The position numbers and the translations under genes were made by a program. The notes beneath the pieces are model-generated. The model was given only the letters and a program-made list of their open reading frames with translations, made no database searches and was not told the DNA's origin. DNA of 64,000 nt, taken from positions 373,877-437,876 of the forward strand of contig NZ_LMEC01000026.1 in assembly GCF_001425265.1 (NCBI RefSeq), given 5' to 3'. Shown in pieces: positions 33,099 through 40,646 of this stretch. The stretch's first letter is position 1, and every line of letters begins with the position of its first letter. Source of the stretch: Massilia sp. Root418. Lineage in GTDB: Bacteria; Pseudomonadota; Gammaproteobacteria; Burkholderiales; Burkholderiaceae_D.

Positions 33099-33915
33099 AT
33101 TTGTCGGTGATCTTGCGCGCGATGCCGCGCAGGATGTTCACTTCCTCGGTTTCCAGCTGGGTGCGGGAAAACATGCGCTTCAGGCGCGGCATCAGCTTGC
33201 GCGGATTGTTCGCGTCCAGGAAGCCCAGCGCCACCAGCGCCTGTTCCAGGTGGGCATACATGCCGTCGATCTGCGCCAGGCTGGCCGCCTCGCCCTGGAA
33301 GCCGATGGCCGGGGCGCCCGCTGTGGTTGCGGCGGTGGTTGCGGCAGTCGTTGCGGCAGTGGCTGCGGCGCCCGGCAGCGGCGTCCCCGCCTGCAGCGCC
33401 AGCGCTGCCATCCTGCACTCGTACACCAGCACCTGCGCCGCCTGCGCCAGGTTGAGCGAGGAATAATCCGGATTGGCCGGGATATTGATCAGGGCATTGC
33501 ACTTTTCCACGATCCCGTTGGGCAGCCCGAAGCGCTCGTTGCCGAAGATGAGCGCCGCGTTCAATTCCGCCCCGGCCGCCGCCTGCTCGGCGAACTGGCG
33601 CGGCGCCAGCACTGGCGGCGAGTATTCACGCAGGCGGGCCGACACGGCCGCCGCGAAATGGATGCCCTCCAGCGCCTCGGCCATGCTGCCGACGATGCGC
33701 GCCGAGGCCAGGATATCCTGCGCGCCGCTGGCAAACGCCACCGCCTCCTCGTGCTCCAGCATGCCCTCGAAACGCGGCGTCACCAGCACCAGCTCGCCAA
33801 AACCCATGGTTTTCATGGCGCGCGCCACCGAGCCAATGTTACCAGGACGACTAGTTTCGACCAGAATTATTCGCAGGCGATGAAAAAGAGTCGCTGTATT
33901 TTGATGCTGCTTCAT
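33091..33915 (-). CDS. trmJ: tRNA (cytidine/uridine-2'-O-)-methyltransferase TrmJ
   Basis: The 274-residue SPOUT methyltransferase makes Cm32/Um32 in tRNA. Motifs are ILVETSRPGNIGSVARAMKTMG at the N-terminus, ALIFGNERFGLPNG, and NPDYSSLNLAQAAQVLVYE, which forms the knotted SAM site. A low-complexity insertion (residues about 182-197, ATTA repeats) is encoded by four 12-bp repeats at 33323-33370. It precedes the C-terminal helical domain (YAHLEQALVALGFLD). Confidence 0.93.
   Translation of the reverse strand: MKQHQNTATLFHRLRIILVETSRPGNIGSVARAMKTMGFGELVLVTPRFEGMLEHEEAVAFASGAQDILASARIVGSMAEALEGIHFAAAVSARLREYSPPVLAPRQFAEQAAAGAELNAALIFGNERFGLPNGIVEKCNALINIPANPDYSSLNLAQAAQVLVYECRMAALALQAGTPLPGAAATAATTAATTAATTAGAPAIGFQGEAASLAQIDGMYAHLEQALVALGFLDANNPRKLMPRLKRMFSRTQLETEEVNILRGIARKITDKFN
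33323..33370. repeat. Four 12-bp tandem repeats within trmJ
   Basis: Near-identical units of the form GTGGTTGCGGCG occupy 33323-33334, 33335-33346, 33347-33358 and 33359-33370. They encode an Ala/Thr linker in the protein and are likely length-variable by slippage without breaking the frame. Confidence 0.85.
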
Positions 33916-34075
33916 TTAAAATAGCGCCATTACGCGCGTTCGAGATGGATTTCGGTGGCATTCTAACCATTCCAGCCCGTTCCCGCACCGCTCTTTCTCA
34001 CTCTTGTTCACACGCCACCCTGCCTGGATGCATCGCGCCCGGCGGGCAGCAGCGTTTTTTTTCACGGAAGCTTAC

Positions 34076-34867
34076 ATGCACCCAATGCTCAATACGGCTG
34101 TCAAAGCCGCTCGTCGCGGCGCCGCCGTCATCAACCGCGCCAGTTTCGACCTCGACCGCGTAATCGTCAATGAGAAACAACACAACGACTTCGTCACCGA
34201 TGTCGACACCGCTGCCGAGCAGGCCATCATCGAAGTGCTGAGCAAGGCCTACCCCGAGCACGGCTTCCTGTGCGAAGAATCGGGCGCCTCCGCCAATGTG
34301 AACGACGAGACCGAGTATGTGTGGATCATCGATCCACTGGACGGCACCACCAACTTCATCCACGGCTTCCCCCAGTACGCCATTTCCATGGCGCTGCAGC
34401 ACCGCGGCGTGATCACGCTGGCCCTGGTCTACGACCCGGTGCGCAACGACCTGTTCACCGCTGAAAAAGGTTCCGGCGCCTTCCTGAACGACAAGCGCAT
34501 CCGCGTGGGCAAGCTGGACCGCATCGCCAAGGCCCTGCTGGGCACTGGCTACCAGGCCGGCAACCCTGCCGCGCTGACCGAATACCTGAAAATGTACGGC
34601 ATCATGGCCGAGCGCAGCCACGGCGTGCGCCGCGCCGGTTCGGCCGCGCTGGACCTGGCCTACGTGGCGTGCGGCCGCCTGGACGGCTTCTACGAAAAAG
34701 GCCTGAAGCCGTGGGATATCGCGGCTGGCGCGCTGCTGGTGTCGGAAGCGGGCGGCATCATCGCCGAGTTCAACGGCGAATCCGACTACCTGCACAAGGG
34801 CAACGTCATTGCCGGCAGCCCGAAGGTGTTCGGCCAGATGGTCGGCCTGCTGGCGGAATTTGCCTGA
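34076..34867 (+). CDS. suhB: Inositol monophosphatase family protein (SuhB-like)
   Basis: The 263-residue phosphatase shows the lithium-sensitive motif: the metal-binding pair DPLDGTTNFIHG and the C-terminal WDIAAGALLVSEAGG, with Glu in CEESG and Asp in VTDVDTAAE. SuhB dephosphorylates inositol-1-phosphate and, in E. coli, also acts in rRNA antitermination. The start at MHPMLNTAVKAARR matches the family; the longer frame has no ribosome site. An intrinsic terminator follows. Confidence 0.92.
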   Translation: MHPMLNTAVKAARRGAAVINRASFDLDRVIVNEKQHNDFVTDVDTAAEQAIIEVLSKAYPEHGFLCEESGASANVNDETEYVWIIDPLDGTTNFIHGFPQYAISMALQHRGVITLALVYDPVRNDLFTAEKGSGAFLNDKRIRVGKLDRIAKALLGTGYQAGNPAALTEYLKMYGIMAERSHGVRRAGSAALDLAYVACGRLDGFYEKGLKPWDIAAGALLVSEAGGIIAEFNGESDYLHKGNVIAGSPKVFGQMVGLLAEFA

Positions 34868-34921
34868 TTTCACTGAACGTTGCTTAACATTGTCACAATT
34901 TAGGTAACTTTGTTACAAAAT

Positions 34922-34945
34922 AAAAGGGGCGATAGCCCCTTTTTC
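34922..34945 (+). terminator. Intrinsic terminator after suhB
   Basis: AAAAGGGGC and GCCCCTTTTT form a compact stem with a GATA loop and a T-run, about 55 bp after the stop codon. Confidence 0.9.
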
Positions 34946-35093
34946 ATTTCCATGCCGCAACTTGAACGACAACTAGCTGTTATACTCGGCTAGCGGCAAC
35001 TCAACCAGTCCACGGCCGCACCCCCGAGTAAAAATTGATTGCCTCCTGACTGGCGCCCAAAAGGCGACGAGCCGATCTTAACTAAAAGTCATC

Positions 35094-36512
35094 ATGTCAT
35101 TTTCTACCCTTGGTCTGTCTGACGCCATCGTCCGCGCTGTCGCCGAAACCGGTTACACCACGCCGACGCCTATCCAGACCCAAGCGATTCCGGCTGTACT
35201 GAACGGCGGCGACCTGCTGGCCGGCGCACAGACCGGCACCGGCAAGACCGCCGGCTTCACCCTGCCGATCCTGCACCGCCTGTCCACCGACGCCAACGGC
35301 GCCAAGCAGACCAACCGCACCACGGCGCGCCCGATCCGCGCCCTGATCCTGACCCCAACCCGCGAACTGGCGGCCCAGGTCGAGGAAAGCGTGCGCGTGT
35401 ACGGCAAATACACCAACCTGAATTCCGCCGTGATTTTCGGCGGCGTCAGCATCAATCCCCAGATCAAGCAGCTCAAGCACGGCGTCGACATCCTGGTCGC
35501 CACCCCGGGCCGCCTGCTGGACCACATGATGCAAAAGACCATCGACCTGAGCAAGGTTGAGATCCTGATCCTGGACGAAGCCGACCGCATGCTGGACATG
35601 GGCTTCATCCGCGACATCAAGAAAGTGCTGGCCGCCCTGCCGCCCAAGCGCCAGAACCTGCTGTTCTCGGCCACCTTCTCGGACGAGATCAAGGCCCTGG
35701 CCGACAGCCTGCTGGACAGCCCGGCCACCATTGAAGTGGCGCGCCGCAACTCCACCGTGGAAGTGATCGCGCAAAAGATCCACCCGGTCGACCGCGACAA
35801 GAAGCACCCCATGCTGTCCTACCTGATCCGCACCCACAAGTGGACCCAGGTGCTGGTATTCACGCGTACCAAGCACGGCGCCAACAAGCTGGTGGAACAG
35901 CTGGGCAACGACGGCATCGGCGCCATGGCCATCCACGGCAACAAGAGCCAGGCGGCGCGCACCCGCGCGCTGGCCGAGTTCAAGGACGGCACGCTGCAAG
36001 TGCTGGTGGCCACCGACATCGCCGCACGCGGCATCGACATCGACCAGCTGCCGCACGTGGTGAACTACGACCTGCCCAACGTGCCGGAAGACTATGTGCA
36101 CCGCATCGGCCGCACCGGCCGCGCCGGCGCCACCGGCGAAGCCGTGTCGCTGGTGTGCGTGGACGAGCACACCATGCTGAAAGACATCGAAAAGCTCATC
36201 AAGCAGACCCTGCCGCGTGAAGTGATCCCCGGCTTCGAACCGGACCCGACCGCGCGCGCCCAGCCGATCCAGCTGCGCAGCGGCGCCGGCCATCATCGCA
36301 ACGCTCCCCGCCAGGGTGGCGGCGGTGGCGGCAACGGCCGCAGCAAGCCGGCCGCGGGCGCCAGCGCCGGCGGCGCAGGCAAGCCGCGCAGCGCCGGCGG
36401 CAATGGCGGCGGCGGCAACGCCGGCGGCGGCCGTACCCCGGCAGCGCCCGGCGGCGGCCGCAGCGCCCCGCGCGCCGCGCCCCCGCACCGCTCGGGTGGC
36501 CGGGGCCGCTAA
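35094..36512 (+). CDS. rhlE: DEAD-box ATP-dependent RNA helicase RhlE
   Basis: The 472-residue helicase has the Q motif TPIQTQAIP, motif I AQTGTGKT near residue 48, [12 protein letters not shown] in [16 protein letters not shown], and [10 protein letters not shown]. The last 90 residues form a Gly/Ala/Pro-rich low-complexity tail with basic patches, typical of RhlE in this group and probably RNA-binding. RhlE helps ribosome assembly and cold growth. A leader of about 150 bp after the suhB terminator precedes the start. Confidence 0.94.
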   Translation: MSFSTLGLSDAIVRAVAETGYTTPTPIQTQAIPAVLNGGDLLAGAQTGTGKTAGFTLPILHRLSTDANGAKQTNRTTARPIRALILTPTRELAAQVEESVRVYGKYTNLNSAVIFGGVSINPQIKQLKHGVDILVATPGRLLDHMMQKTIDLSKVEILILDEADRMLDMGFIRDIKKVLAALPPKRQNLLFSATFSDEIKALADSLLDSPATIEVARRNSTVEVIAQKIHPVDRDKKHPMLSYLIRTHKWTQVLVFTRTKHGANKLVEQLGNDGIGAMAIHGNKSQAARTRALAEFKDGTLQVLVATDIAARGIDIDQLPHVVNYDLPNVPEDYVHRIGRTGRAGATGEAVSLVCVDEHTMLKDIEKLIKQTLPREVIPGFEPDPTARAQPIQLRSGAGHHRNAPRQGGGGGGNGRSKPAAGASAGGAGKPRSAGGNGGGGNAGGGRTPAAPGGGRSAPRAAPPHRSGGRGR

Positions 36513-36520
36513 AACAAGCC

Positions 36521-36537
36521 GGGAGGCCTAGCCTCCC
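36521..36537 (+). terminator. Small hairpin after rhlE
   Basis: GGGAGGC and GCCTCCC pair across a CTA loop eight bases after the rhlE stop. No T-run follows directly, but the strong palindrome at 36547-36604 lies a few bases on and could supply termination. Confidence 0.45.
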
Positions 36538-36546
36538 AGCAACACC

Positions 36547-36604
36547 AAAATGGGGTCAGGGTTAATTAAGTTATATACTTAATTAACCCTGACCCCATTT
36601 TTTT
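36547..36604. repeat. TGGGGTCAGGGTTA palindromic element, copy 2
   Basis: Two perfectly complementary 24-base arms (36547-36570 and 36578-36601) surround a seven-base loop TTATATA. The outer TGGGGTCAGGGTTA is identical to copy 1 at 16487-16549, while the inner parts (AATTAAG here) are unrelated. The right arm ends only ten bases before the next start codon. Confidence 0.9.
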
Positions 36605-36611
36605 CGTGACC

Positions 36612-37391
36612 ATGCCCAAGTTCGCCGCCAACCTGTCGATGCTGTTCACCGAGCAGCCTTTCCTGGACCGCTTCGCCGCAGCGCGCCAGGCCGGCTTCGA
36701 CGCGGTGGAGTTCCTGTTCCCCTACGCCTACGATCCGGACCAGCTCAACGAGCGCCTGCACCGCCACCAGCTGCAGCTGGTGCTGCACAATATGCCGCCC
36801 GGCGACTGGCAGGCCGGCGACCGCGGCATGGCCTGCGATCCGCGCCGCGCCGAGGAATTCCGCGACGGCGTGCAGCAGGCCATCGATTTCGCCACCGAAC
36901 TCGGCGTGGACAAGCTGCACTGCATGGCCGGCATCGTGCCCGGCGGCCTGGCGCCCGAGCGCGCCCACGAGACGCTGGTGGACAACCTGCAGTACGCCGC
37001 CGACCGCTGCCAGGCGCACGGCATCAAGGTGCTGATCGAACCCATCAATACTTACGATATCCCCGGCTATTTCCTGAACCGCAGCCGCCAGGCGCTGGAC
37101 ATCATCGCCGCCTGCGCCCGGCCGAACATTTTCCTGCAGTACGACATTTATCATATGCAGCGCATGGAGGGCGAGCTGGCCAACACCATCCGCGCTTGCC
37201 TGCCGCAGATCGGCCACATGCAGCTGGCCGACAGCCCAGGCCGCCACGAGCCCGGCACGGGCGAGATCAACTACCGCTTCCTGTTCCAGCTGCTCGACCA
37301 GCTGGGCTACCAGGGCTGGATAGGCTGCGAATACAACCCGCTGGCCGGCACCACGGACGGCCTGGGCTGGCTGCACAGCGCGCCGGCCTAG
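36612..37391 (+). CDS. hyi: Hydroxypyruvate isomerase
   Basis: The 259-residue TIM-barrel enzyme interconverts hydroxypyruvate and tartronate semialdehyde. It starts MPKFAANLSMLFTEQPFLDRF, typical for Hyi, and carries the conserved INTYDIPGYFLN, QYDIYHMQRMEGEL and GRHEPGTGEINY segments, whose Glu/His residues bind metal and substrate. Length is normal. Unusually, the perfect palindrome at 36547-36604 ends just upstream and no ribosome site is visible. A GTG at 36606 is an alternative start. No glyoxylate-pathway partner is next to it. Confidence 0.93.
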   Translation: MPKFAANLSMLFTEQPFLDRFAAARQAGFDAVEFLFPYAYDPDQLNERLHRHQLQLVLHNMPPGDWQAGDRGMACDPRRAEEFRDGVQQAIDFATELGVDKLHCMAGIVPGGLAPERAHETLVDNLQYAADRCQAHGIKVLIEPINTYDIPGYFLNRSRQALDIIAACARPNIFLQYDIYHMQRMEGELANTIRACLPQIGHMQLADSPGRHEPGTGEINYRFLFQLLDQLGYQGWIGCEYNPLAGTTDGLGWLHSAPA

Positions 37392-37471
37392 CTGCGCCCG
37401 GTTTGCGCTAGCGCAAAACCCCAATCTTTGCGCGGAGCAAGATAAGTCCTCACCTTCCTGGGAGAGGACCG

Positions 37472-38359
37472 ATGAAACTGCCCCGCATCCTGGCAAGCAC
37501 GCTTGCCGCCATCTGCGCCACCGTGATGCTCGGCGGCTGCGCCGGCAATCCGCGCCTGCACCAGGCGCGCGAATTTGCCGCCGAGTCCGCCAAGCTGGGC
37601 GGCTACGCCGACCTGACCCAGCGCTTCCGCGACACTTACCTGCGCGAGCAGCCTTATCTGACTTCCGCCGCCGACCAGCGCGAACGCCAGGAAGACGCGC
37701 GCCGCCGCGCCGCCTACCCCGACCTGATGGCCATCCACGAGGCAGTGCAGCTGTACATGCAGACACTGGGCAAGCTGGCCGACGGCGAAGCGTTCGACCT
37801 GAAGGAGCCGCTCAAGGCCATGGGCGGCAGCATCAAGGCCTGGCCCGACACCGGCCTGGCCGACCGCCACGTGAACGCCTATGGCGGCCTGGCACGCCTG
37901 CTGGCGCGCGCCGCCAGCAACCCTTACCAGGAGCGCGCCGTGCAGGCCATGGTGCGCGACGGCGGCGAAGAACTGCAAGCCCTGCTTGATGCGATGCAGC
38001 ACCTGCTGCGCTATTACAGCAAGAGCAGCGACAACGAGCGCGACATCGTGCTGGGCATGCTGGAGGTGGAAATTGCCTTCGCCGACACCCCGCGCGACCG
38101 CCTGCTGGCGGCCCTGGCCAAGTCGCACCGGCTTGCCAAGCGCAACGAATACCGCCTGATCGGCCTGCGGCACACCATGGCGGCCAAGCACGTGGCCGCC
38201 ATCGCGTCCGCGCACCGGGCGCTGCTGGCCCAGATGGCGCAGCCGGACAGCGCCGCCGCCCGCAGCGCCGGGGCGGAAGCGGGCCTGGCCCTGCGCGCCA
38301 GCGCCGCCGCCTTGGCCACGGCCTCCGCTGCCTCGCCCACCGCCCCGCTCACCGAATGA
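37472..38359 (+). CDS. Hypothetical lipoprotein
   Basis: The 295-residue protein has a lipoprotein signal with the lipobox LGGC (Cys at about residue 23), then a long helical body rich in Ala/Arg/Leu (ADRHVNAYGGLARLLARAAS, YYSKSSDNERDIVLGMLEVE). A low-complexity Ala/Ser C-terminus ends it. GGGAGAGGACCG precedes the start. It is followed ten bases later by another hypothetical gene and probably cotranscribed. No family recognised. Confidence 0.75.
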   Translation: MKLPRILASTLAAICATVMLGGCAGNPRLHQAREFAAESAKLGGYADLTQRFRDTYLREQPYLTSAADQRERQEDARRRAAYPDLMAIHEAVQLYMQTLGKLADGEAFDLKEPLKAMGGSIKAWPDTGLADRHVNAYGGLARLLARAASNPYQERAVQAMVRDGGEELQALLDAMQHLLRYYSKSSDNERDIVLGMLEVEIAFADTPRDRLLAALAKSHRLAKRNEYRLIGLRHTMAAKHVAAIASAHRALLAQMAQPDSAAARSAGAEAGLALRASAAALATASAASPTAPLTE

Positions 38360-38369
38360 GGAGAACGCC

Positions 38370-38960
38370 ATGCAACAGCCCACCACCGCAGCCGAGCTCG
38401 AAACGCTGGCCGACAGCCTGTCCGCCTGCGCCGACGAACTGCACCTGCGCATCATGAAGGCCATCCGCCGCAATCCGCCCGGCGGGCCCGCGCGCGAGCC
38501 GCAAGCCGATCCGACCACGCCGGAAGCCCTCAGCGGCAGGCCGCCGGCCGCGCCCGGCGTGACCATCATCCCGATCGCGCCCGCGCCCGCAGGCACCGGC
38601 GCTGGCAACGGCGCCGGCAACGGCAGCGGCAACCTCGATGCCGGCATCTCCCACGGAGCCGCGCAGGCCCTGTTCGAGAACGAGGTGGCGCTGCGCCAGC
38701 GCGCCAACAGCCTGTATGTGGACGCCGCCGTGCTGGCCGCGGCCGGGCTGGACGTGCCGCAGCGCGCGCTGCTGGACCTGGTGGCGGTGGCGCGCCGCCG
38801 CATCCGCCAGGCCAGCCTGCTGAAAGACGTGATCGGCATCACGGCCGACATGCTGGGCCTGGCCGCCGCGATTGCGGCCGGCAAACCCGAGCACCTGCCC
38901 GCCGTGGTCGAGAGCATCAAGGAGCGCTACGCGCAGCTCAGGGAAGACCGCGCCGGCTAG
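38370..38960 (+). CDS. Hypothetical protein with a glycine/proline linker
   Basis: The 196-residue protein has an N-terminal helix (ELETLADSLSACADELHLRIMKAI), a Pro/Ala/Gly linker (about 35-90, with GAGNGAGNGSGN) and a C-terminal helical part (LLKDVIGITADMLGLAAAIAAG). There is no signal peptide. GAGGAGAACGCC precedes the ATG. It is probably translated from the same message as the lipoprotein before it. Function unknown. Confidence 0.65.
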   Translation: MQQPTTAAELETLADSLSACADELHLRIMKAIRRNPPGGPAREPQADPTTPEALSGRPPAAPGVTIIPIAPAPAGTGAGNGAGNGSGNLDAGISHGAAQALFENEVALRQRANSLYVDAAVLAAAGLDVPQRALLDLVAVARRRIRQASLLKDVIGITADMLGLAAAIAAGKPEHLPAVVESIKERYAQLREDRAG

Positions 38961-38973
38961 CGCCGCAGGGGCC

Positions 38974-38979
38974 TATAAT
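38974..38979 (+). promoter_or_regulatory. TATAAT -10 hexamer before the Usp gene
   Basis: A perfect TATAAT lies 38 bp upstream of the universal stress protein start. No convincing -35 hexamer is seen 16-18 bp further upstream. Confidence 0.5.
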
Positions 38980-39016
38980 CGCAGACATGCCATTTACTCC
39001 CGCTAAGGAGCGCAGC

Positions 39017-39898
39017 ATGTCATACAAAAGCATCCTGGTGCACGTGGACGAAGCGCCGCGCGTGGCCGAGCGCATCCGCCTCGCGGTGGAACTGGCGCTG
39101 CAGGACGATGCCCACCTGCTGGGCGTGGCCATGACCGGTGTCGCCCGCGCCCTGTACCAGAACGCCATCGTCGACGAACAGGACCCCAACCTGGCCCTGC
39201 ATCTTAATTTCCTCCGGGAACGCGCCAACCGCGCGCTGGAGCACTTCGGCCCGCTGGTGCAACGGCTCGGCCTGCAGGACTTCGAACAGCGCGTGGTGGA
39301 CGACGACCCGGGTGCCGGCCTGAGCCTGATGGCGCGCCATGCCGACCTGGTGGTGATCGGCCAGGCCGATCCCGAGCACGTTTCCACCGCCGCCGGCAGC
39401 GACTTCCCGGCCCAGGTGCTGACCCATTCCGGCCGCCCGGTGCTGGTGGTGCCCCATGCCGGCCTGCCGCAGCCCGCGTCGGGCCAGGCCGGTCCGGCGC
39501 GGCGCATCATGGTGGCGTGGAACGCCAGCAAGGAGGCGGCGCGCGCGGTGCGCGAGGCGCTGCCGCTGCTGCGGCGCGCCGAGCGGGTGCAGATTGCCAT
39601 CTTCGATGCGGACAGCCAGCGCGCGCAGCTGGGCCAGCCCCCCGGCGCGGAGCTGCTAGGCTATCTGGCGCGGCACGGTGTACAAGCGGAAATCCTGCTG
39701 CGCCAGTCGCAGCGGGCCGGGCTGCTGAAGCGGCCCACCGGCACCGGCGAAGCGCTGCTGTCGCTGCTGGCCGAACAGCACAGCGACCTGCTGGTGCTGG
39801 GCGCCTACGGCCACTCGCGCTTCCGCGAAACGCTGCTGGGCGGCGTCACCCGCACCGTGCTGGAGAGCATGACGGTGCCGGTGCTGATGGCGCACTGA
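39017..39898 (+). CDS. Tandem universal stress protein (two Usp domains)
   Basis: The 293-residue protein has two Usp folds. The first starts SYKSILVHVDEAPRVAERIRLAVELAL; the second starts RRIMVAWNASKEAARAVREALPLL and ends with GAYGHSRFRETLLGGVTRTVLESMTVPVLMAH, containing the G-x2-G-x9-G(S/T)-type nucleotide-binding pattern. It is cytoplasmic and probably induced by stress. The start at 39017 has AAGGAG six bases upstream, and a TATAAT box lies at 38974-38979. Confidence 0.9.
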   Translation: MSYKSILVHVDEAPRVAERIRLAVELALQDDAHLLGVAMTGVARALYQNAIVDEQDPNLALHLNFLRERANRALEHFGPLVQRLGLQDFEQRVVDDDPGAGLSLMARHADLVVIGQADPEHVSTAAGSDFPAQVLTHSGRPVLVVPHAGLPQPASGQAGPARRIMVAWNASKEAARAVREALPLLRRAERVQIAIFDADSQRAQLGQPPGAELLGYLARHGVQAEILLRQSQRAGLLKRPTGTGEALLSLLAEQHSDLLVLGAYGHSRFRETLLGGVTRTVLESMTVPVLMAH

Positions 39899-39900
39899 GC

Positions 39901-40000
39901 GCCGGTGTCCGCCAGTGTCCATTAGTGTGCGCTAGTGTTCACTAGTGTTCACTAGTGTTCGCTAGTGTTCGCTAGTGTTCGCTAGTGTTCGCTAGTCCTC
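39901..40000. repeat. 10-bp tandem repeat, about ten units
   Basis: Consecutive 10-base units run from 39901 to 40000. The right-hand ones read GCTAGTGTTC or ACTAGTGTTC; those to the left are progressively degenerate (ATTAGTGTGC, GCCAGTGTCC, GCCGGTGTCC). The last unit, GCTAGTCCTC, supplies the stop codon of the minus-strand gene that begins at 40351. The period is close to one helical turn. There are no spacers, so it is not a CRISPR array. Confidence 0.9.
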
Positions 40001-40351
40001 GGCCCAGGACAGGCTGCGGATCTTGGCCACCTGGCGCTGCGCCAGCCACTTCCACAGCTGCAGCGCGTCGGCCTGCGGCGCGCCGGCCATGCGGCGCGGG
40101 CTGGCCAGGGCGATCTCGCAGTCGCGGTCGGACCATTCGGCAAAGCAGATATCGCCGCCGCTGGCCACTTCCACTTCATACATCAGGCCGTCGTCGTAGC
40201 CGAAGCGCAACACCGCCGTGCCGGGCGCGCCGTCCGGGCCGTGCGCGGCGCCGCTATAGACTTCCGCCAGCGCCGCGGCAAGCTGCGACTCGGTGGGTGC
40301 GGCCACGTCGCGGCCGTCCGGGTGGGTCAGCACTACCCATGCCTGTGTCAT
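39992..40351 (-). CDS. Hypothetical protein
   Basis: The 119-residue acidic protein (MTQAWVVLTHPDGRDVAAPTESQLAAALAEVYSG) has an alpha/beta pattern and no signal peptide or transmembrane helix. VLRFGYDDGLMYEVEVASGGDICFAEWSDRDCEIAL looks like a small beta-sheet domain. I do not recognise a family. The stop codon sits in the last unit of the 10-bp repeat, so repeat changes could alter the C-terminus (LSWAED). Confidence 0.6.
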   Translation of the reverse strand: MTQAWVVLTHPDGRDVAAPTESQLAAALAEVYSGAAHGPDGAPGTAVLRFGYDDGLMYEVEVASGGDICFAEWSDRDCEIALASPRRMAGAPQADALQLWKWLAQRQVAKIRSLSWAED

Positions 40352-40646
40352 TGACGTTCCCCCTTCTCAACTCGAAAACATTCTTCTGGCGAATAATGTA
40401 CCGGCTCGGGCAACTTTGCCATGATCCATGTCTAGCATGGGCCTTGAGGACCGCATATCAGTTTTTTGATTGTAGCAACTATATAAGCAGCCACCAGCGC
40501 GGCACTTAAAATCTTGCACCGTTTGTTGGTCTGCAACATCAGCGCCCCCGTCCCGCTGTTCTTAGGGCGCGCACAGAGCGTTGCGCCCGCCGTATAATAA
40601 AAATCAATCGCCGCTCCCGGTCCTTGCTCAACCATAGGAAAACCCG
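40352..40646. other. Intergenic region with promoter for the c-di-GMP operon
   Basis: This 295-bp divergent region is AT-richer than its surroundings. It contains a perfect TATAAT at 40593-40598, about 49 bp before the signalling operon start, with only weak -35 similarity upstream. AGGAAA precedes the ATG at 40647. I see no small gene or riboswitch. Confidence 0.5.

Noticed and set aside
35000-35093. TTGAAC ... TATACT as an rhlE promoter
   Set aside because: The two hexamers are only 13 bp apart, too close for a standard sigma-70 promoter; left as unassigned leader.
36606-36611. GTG at 36606 as the hyi start
   Set aside because: Family members begin at MPKFAANL, which fits the ATG at 36612; neither has a visible ribosome site, so this is only a preference.
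39901-40000. CRISPR-like array
   Set aside because: Units are contiguous 10-mers without spacers and no cas genes are near.
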